Source of the DNA: Candidatus Zixiibacteriota bacterium
GTDB taxonomy: Bacteria > Zixibacteria > MSB-5A5 > JAABVY01
Assembly (NCBI GenBank): GCA_014730285.1
Contig: WJIM01000124.1
Coordinates: forward strand, 1-8,434
Reading direction: 5' to 3'
Length of the DNA stretch: 8,434 nt
Shown: in pieces, positions 6,049 to 8,434 of the stretch
Numbering within the stretch: the first letter of the stretch is position 1
How the letters are laid out: each line of letters starts with the position of its first letter
The notes under the pieces: generated by a model
Told to the model about the DNA's origin: nothing
The model's input: only the letters and a program-made list of their open reading frames with translations
Databases searched by the model: none
Translations under genes and position numbers: made by a program

Positions 6049-7881
6049 TCAAAACTTTTCTGCCATCTCGTTAATGTGGCGCTGCATTATATCTACCCGG
6101 GAGAGCTCTATATGTGATATGTCTTCACGCACAATCGTGTCCTCACGGAAATTGTCTCCAAGTACATTAGAATCCAGATGGCGTTCCAGAATCTCATTGA
6201 TCTTATCCGTATCATCACTGTCGATAACGAAACGTACATGAGCAATTCTTTCCATCACGTTTCGATACCAGGATGCGAATTGCCTCCAGTCATTATCTTT
6301 AAACGGTTCCACAATCCCTTTGCCGAATGCGCGCAGGGGGTCGGCATTATCTCCGAATTTGGAAAATATATCAACCATATATTCATGAAACTTCAGCCAT
6401 TCGGAAATCGTTTCGGTGCTTGTGCCAATACTCTTTATATCATCCAGAAGCCCTTCCGGGCTGCTTCCTTCCAGCTCGGCGAATTTGGAACTTAGAAAAC
6501 AACTATCGAAGCTTGTATTGCATCCGAACGAAAGCAGAGCATCGACCGGCATGCCCGCTCCAGTTTCCGAGGTTACCATATGCAGGGCATGATCTGCCCC
6601 GGCAGAAAAGCCCGTGAGAATAGTGAACTGCGGCCTGATGCGGTCATGGATTTGTGAGAAGAGCTCACACATCAATGCCGACTGATCCTCGAGCGTTAAG
6701 GGCAGACGATTCGGCGAACTGTTATCGAATCCATACAGTGTGGGAGCTATGCTGCGATATGGAAGTCCCGCCAGAAACTCTGCGGTATGCCGATGACTCC
6801 CGCCCCAGGGATGAAGATATACGACAAGTATATCGGTACTGACTTCATTATCGAGATAAAGCATCCGGTCGCCCACCATCCGTGGGGATTTGGTCTTTAG
6901 CTTACGAACAATCTCGGCGGTCAACACGAATTTCTTTTCCTCAGGTACCCTCTCATTTTCCCCGCTTTTGCTCCCCCTACTGTCATCTACTGAACCAATT
7001 AAGGCCGACTCTTTCAGATCTAACAATTCATTGCGAATATCCCTGGCGTTCTGGAAACGCCGCGACTTGTCTTTCTTCAGGCAGCGCCCGACAATCCGCA
7101 TCAGATCATAGGGCGCATCGGGACGATGTTGGGTAATGGCAGCCGGCTCATCTCTTAATATGCGTGCCGCCGTTTCGGCCGGGCTTGATCCTGCAAAGGG
7201 ATGAGTGCCGCAGGTTAGCTCATACAGAACGACACCCATTGCAAATATGTCCACCTGCGGGCCGCTTTCCCCGCCCTGAAGCTGTTCGGGCGCCATATAG
7301 CCAACGGTACCGGCAAAAGCAGAATCCGTGGTCAATCTGGTTAAAGTCGTTTCCGTATCATCCCGGTTTTCAGGCTCGCTAAATACCGCCAGTCCGAAAT
7401 CGACGATGTTTATCGTATCATTGCGGTCTATCAGAATATTGGCGGGCTTAAGATCGCGATGTGTTATGCCCTTTTCATGCGCGGCCGCAATACCATCGGC
7501 AATCTGAATGCCGTAATCAATGATTTTCCCGATCGGCAGGACACCCTCTCCGGGCTGAATGAGGATTTTACCTTCGATAAATGCCATGGCGCAATACGGC
7601 AGATCATTATATTCGCCAACCCCGTGAACGCTTACGATGTTGGGATGGGAAAGCCGTGCCGCAGCCCGGGCTTCGCGCAAGAAACGTTCGCGATGGTCGC
7701 TGTCGCGGCTGTAAACGGGCGACAGGAACTTAAGCGCAACCGGGCGTTTGAGCACAGTATCTTCCGCCTTATAAACAGAGCCCATGCCCCCCTCCCCGAT
7801 TTTTTCAATGATCCGGTACTGGTCAACAGCCGAATCCTCGGGTATATCATTTGCCCGTTTGTTTGAATTTTCTTTGTTCAT
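6049..7881 (-). CDS. Eukaryotic-like Ser/Thr protein kinase fused to a C-terminal alpha/beta-hydrolase-like domain
   Basis: A 610-residue two-domain protein. The kinase domain, about 23-290, has every catalytic element: glycine loop GEGGMGSV (29-36), Lys51 in VALKF, Glu70, HRDLKPAN (141-148), DFG (161-163), a Thr-rich activation segment ending in GTVGYMAPE (191-199), and Asp211. It should be active on Ser/Thr. A charged linker (about 290-335) leads to a second domain with alpha/beta-hydrolase features: LHPWGGS (356-362) like an oxyanion loop, GFSAG (424-428) with nucleophile Ser426, a candidate acid in VIDSDD (552-557) and a candidate histidine, His590. No membrane segment is visible, so the protein is probably cytoplasmic, unlike many PknB-type kinases, and PASTA repeats are absent. 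The ATG at 7881 has only a weak GGAT site upstream. The downstream gene encodes another alpha/beta hydrolase, suggesting a linked task. The kinase assignment is firm; the hydrolase domain is likely but its activity is unproven. Confidence 0.92.
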   Translation of the reverse strand: MNKENSNKRANDIPEDSAVDQYRIIEKIGEGGMGSVYKAEDTVLKRPVALKFLSPVYSRDSDHRERFLREARAAARLSHPNIVSVHGVGEYNDLPYCAMAFIEGKILIQPGEGVLPIGKIIDYGIQIADGIAAAHEKGITHRDLKPANILIDRNDTINIVDFGLAVFSEPENRDDTETTLTRLTTDSAFAGTVGYMAPEQLQGGESGPQVDIFAMGVVLYELTCGTHPFAGSSPAETAARILRDEPAAITQHRPDAPYDLMRIVGRCLKKDKSRRFQNARDIRNELLDLKESALIGSVDDSRGSKSGENERVPEEKKFVLTAEIVRKLKTKSPRMVGDRMLYLDNEVSTDILVVYLHPWGGSHRHTAEFLAGLPYRSIAPTLYGFDNSSPNRLPLTLEDQSALMCELFSQIHDRIRPQFTILTGFSAGADHALHMVTSETGAGMPVDALLSFGCNTSFDSCFLSSKFAELEGSSPEGLLDDIKSIGTSTETISEWLKFHEYMVDIFSKFGDNADPLRAFGKGIVEPFKDNDWRQFASWYRNVMERIAHVRFVIDSDDTDKINEILERHLDSNVLGDNFREDTIVREDISHIELSRVDIMQRHINEMAEKF

Positions 7882-7928
7882 AGCATTTATCCGGATTTAA
7901 CTATAGCAACCTGCAAACAATCCCATAG

Positions 7929-7949
7929 TTCCGAAGCTTAAAATCGGAA
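7929..7949. promoter_or_regulatory. Short inverted repeat upstream of the kinase gene
   Basis: TTCCGA and TCGGAA form a perfect 6-base inverted repeat with a 9-base loop in the 104-base gap between the amidase and kinase genes. No T-run follows on the minus strand, so it is a poor terminator; an operator role is possible. It begins 48 bases upstream of the kinase ATG. TATAGT, read on the minus strand between it and the ATG, resembles a -10 box but lacks a convincing -35. Confidence 0.3.
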
Positions 7950-7985
7950 TAACATAAATTCGGTAAAGCCAGTCATCCTGCTATG

Positions 7986-8434
7986 TCATTTCCCAAACAG
8001 GGGCGGATGCTTTAGATGGAAGCCCGTGACCTCCTGATACATCCTGGCAACTGCCAAAAGAGTGGCCTCATCATACAAGCCGCCTATGAATGTAATGCTT
8101 ACCGGGGAGCCGTCCTCGGCGAAACCATTGGGAAGCACCACACATGGATGGCCGGTCAGGTTGGTCAAAAGCAGATTGTCACCTTCGAAGGCAGGCGATA
8201 TATAAACATCTATATTCTCCATAATCGCGGCCATGCTGTCGATAGCGATCTCCCTTAGACGATTGGCCTGAATATATTCCACCGCCGGAATATAACGGCT
8301 GGCGCGAAAAACATTGGGCCAGGCATTTTTGATCTGCCGCACCATCAAATCATCCCGTCCCGATCTGGTAAGCTCATCGAACGCCGCGGCCGCTTCCGCC
8401 GATAGTATTATCTGCATAGGATTAATTGGCATTC
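7986..8434 (-). CDS. Amidase-signature family enzyme, C-terminal part (5' end outside the window)
   Basis: The last roughly 149 codons of an amidase-signature hydrolase (the family of GatA and broad-specificity amidases), which cleaves amide bonds with a Ser-cisSer-Lys triad. The family C-terminal pattern is recognisable: a helical stretch with YIQANRLREIA, then MENIDVYISPAFEGDN, LTNLTGHPCVVLPNGF, GSPVSITFIGGLYDEATLLAVARMYQEVTGFHLKHP and a short tail. The catalytic residues lie further upstream and are not in the window, so activity cannot be judged. The frame is open to the window edge; the ATG at 8432 is internal, not the start. It is co-directional with the kinase, but the 104-base gap leaves operon membership open. 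It could equally be a GatA paralogue or a secreted peptide amidase; the missing N-terminus would tell. Confidence 0.88.
   Translation of the reverse strand, partial: MPINPMQIILSAEAAAAFDELTRSGRDDLMVRQIKNAWPNVFRASRYIPAVEYIQANRLREIAIDSMAAIMENIDVYISPAFEGDNLLLTNLTGHPCVVLPNGFAEDGSPVSITFIGGLYDEATLLAVARMYQEVTGFHLKHPPLFGK

Noticed and set aside
7459..7866. Plus-strand open frame of 135 codons antisense to the kinase
   Set aside because: It mirrors the conserved kinase N-lobe and catalytic loop on the other strand; no motif or ribosome site supports it.
1..8434. CRISPR array, tRNA, rRNA, insertion sequence or phage genes
   Set aside because: Reading both strands showed no regularly spaced short repeats, no tRNA-like cloverleaf and no transposase or phage motifs.

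Overview
The window looks like chromosomal sequence from an uncultured Gram-negative bacterium of the FCB superphylum. A Zixibacteria-like lineage is the best guess. That guess is inference and rests on three things: a secreted protein with a T9SS type-A-like C-terminal sorting module, a neighbouring FG-GAP protein ending in a dockerin-like double loop with the repeated NVSDAVW/INYVFIGG pattern, and an intact eukaryotic-like Ser/Thr kinase. No 16S, tRNA, CRISPR array, insertion sequence or phage gene is visible. Five of the six genes have conserved family features that I recognise, and the sixth (1855-2919) is recognised only by its C-terminal module.

Layout. On the minus strand, 1-1554 holds a two-component operon: an OmpR-type response regulator followed by its sensor kinase with a 4-base GTGA overlap. 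The kinase leaves the window exactly at its phospho-acceptor histidine. The spacer 1555-1854 is a divergent intergenic region with a strong palindrome near the regulator start. On the plus strand, 1855-4885 holds two exported proteins: a cysteine-rich tandem Ig-like protein with a T9SS-like C-terminal domain, and a seven-bladed FG-GAP propeller with an Ig-like domain and a dockerin. The 118-base spacer between them contains three inverted repeats, and two of these compete for the same arm. Converging on this pair from the minus strand are a putatively exported alpha/beta hydrolase (4920-5957), a Ser/Thr kinase fused to an alpha/beta-hydrolase-like domain (6049-7881), and the C-terminal part of an amidase-signature enzyme (7986-8434).

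How the genes may work together. The kinase-hydrolase fusion and the exported hydrolase are co-directional and 91 bases apart, so they probably share a transcript. The two plus-strand proteins are both built for the cell surface or outside. The two-component system is divergent to them, so control of the surface genes by that regulator is possible but not shown. The most unusual items are the kinase-hydrolase fusion and the mutually exclusive hairpins just ahead of the FG-GAP gene.
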